From positions 1 through 7,401 of the forward strand of contig JAKBCP010000029.1 of NCBI GenBank assembly GCA_021807645.1: a stretch of DNA of 7,401 nt, read 5' to 3'. This document shows, piece by piece, positions 6,879 to 7,401 of the stretch. The DNA is from a bacterium. GTDB taxonomy: Bacteria; Vulcanimicrobiota; Vulcanimicrobiia; Vulcanimicrobiales; Vulcanimicrobiaceae. The stretch's first letter is position 1. Every line of letters begins with the position of its first letter. Made by a program: the position numbers and the translations under genes. The notes under the pieces are model-generated. The model saw only the letters and a list, made by a program, of their open reading frames with translations. It was not told the DNA's origin and ran no database searches.

Positions 6879-7401
6879 GTGCGTTGCTCGACGTTCGCGG
6901 GCTCGAAGTCCGCTACGGCGGCATCGTCGCCTTGCGGGGCATCGACGTTCGGGTGGACGAGGGCGAGATCGTTGCAATTCTCGGCGCGAACGGGGCCGGA
7001 AAGACGACGACGTTGCGCGCGATCTCGGGGCTGCTGCCGATTCGCGCCGGCGAGCTCCTTTTCGGTGGAGTGAATCTCCGCAAGCGCGCCGCCGATGCGA
7101 TCGCACGGCTCGGCATCGCGCACGTTCCGGAGGGACGCCGAATTTTCACGCGCATGACGGTGCGCGAAAATCTGGAACTCGGCGGATATATGGTTGCGGC
7201 ACGACGGGAGCTCGACGAGCGCATCGAGGAGACGCTCGCCATTTTCCCGCGACTTCGCGAACGCATCGCGCAGCATGCCGGCACCCTTTCGGGCGGCGAG
7301 CAGCAAATGCTGGCGATCGGGCGCGCTCTCGTGTCACGCCCGCGATTGCTCGTGCTGGACGAGCCATCGCTCGGGCTTGCGCCGCTCGTCGTCGCGCAAA
7401 T
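6875..7401 (+). CDS. livF: Branched-chain amino acid ABC transporter ATP-binding protein LivF, 3'-truncated by window edge
   Basis: LivF is the second ATPase of the importer, forming a nucleotide-binding pair with LivG. The window holds 175 codons; E. coli LivF has 237 residues, so about 60 are missing, including the H-loop. Visible motifs are Walker A GANGAGKTT (37-45), VPEGRRIFTRMTVRENLELG (84-103; the VPEGR.IF..MTV.ENL run is diagnostic of LivF), the canonical signature LSGGEQ (138-143) and Walker B LLVLDEP (158-164) with E163, followed by SLGLAPL. The start is GTG at 6875, overlapping the livG TGA as GTGA; it gives the expected N-terminus SALLDVRGLEVRYGGIVALRGI. A TTG at 6884 is possible but loses the coupled overlap. 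No strong Shine-Dalgarno is visible upstream. Confidence 0.95.
   Translation, partial: MSALLDVRGLEVRYGGIVALRGIDVRVDEGEIVAILGANGAGKTTTLRAISGLLPIRAGELLFGGVNLRKRAADAIARLGIAHVPEGRRIFTRMTVRENLELGGYMVAARRELDERIEETLAIFPRLRERIAQHAGTLSGGEQQMLAIGRALVSRPRLLVLDEPSLGLAPLVVAQ

Noticed and set aside
6879..7073. 64-codon open frame starting with ATG at the 3' end
   Set aside because: It is an out-of-frame shadow of livF, whose GTG-started frame from 6875 carries Walker A, signature and Walker B motifs.

Overview
The window holds the end of one gene and most of one transport operon, all on the + strand and closely packed. The organism is a bacterium with fairly GC-rich DNA (roughly 60% by eye). The cobalamin-dependent methionine synthase has an activation domain closer to actinobacterial/cyanobacterial forms than to E. 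coli, and the solute-binding protein is predicted to be a lipoprotein. I cannot place the phylum from this. An uncultivated, Eremiobacterota-like lineage is only an impression.

Layout. Positions 1-2827 encode the C-terminal ~941 residues of MetH. The start lies upstream, and about 230 residues are missing compared with E. coli MetH. An 83-base gap (2828-2910) follows; it has no visible terminator or promoter but contains a 23-codon ORF that begins right after the metH stop. Positions 2911-7401 encode a branched-chain-amino-acid-type (HAAT/LIV) ABC transporter in the classic order: binding protein (livK, 2911-4131), permeases livH (4136-5047) and livM (5044-6120), and ATPases livG (6117-6878) and livF (6875 to beyond the window end).

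How they work together. The lipoprotein binds a hydrophobic amino acid or related amide outside the inner membrane and delivers it to the LivH/LivM channel, which is driven by the LivG/LivF ATPase pair. LivH/livM, livM/livG and livG/livF each overlap by 4 bases (ATGA, ATGA, GTGA), and livK/livH are 4 bases apart, so translation is almost certainly coupled. metH lies upstream on the same strand with no visible break, so co-transcription is possible; this makes methionine or a related compound a candidate substrate, but that is inference.

The window is mostly ordinary metabolic and transport DNA. I see no mobile element, CRISPR array, RNA gene or clearly new system. The points worth a second look are the metH-liv linkage, the substituted ligand-pocket motif in LivK, the forced TTG start of livH and the small ORF after metH.
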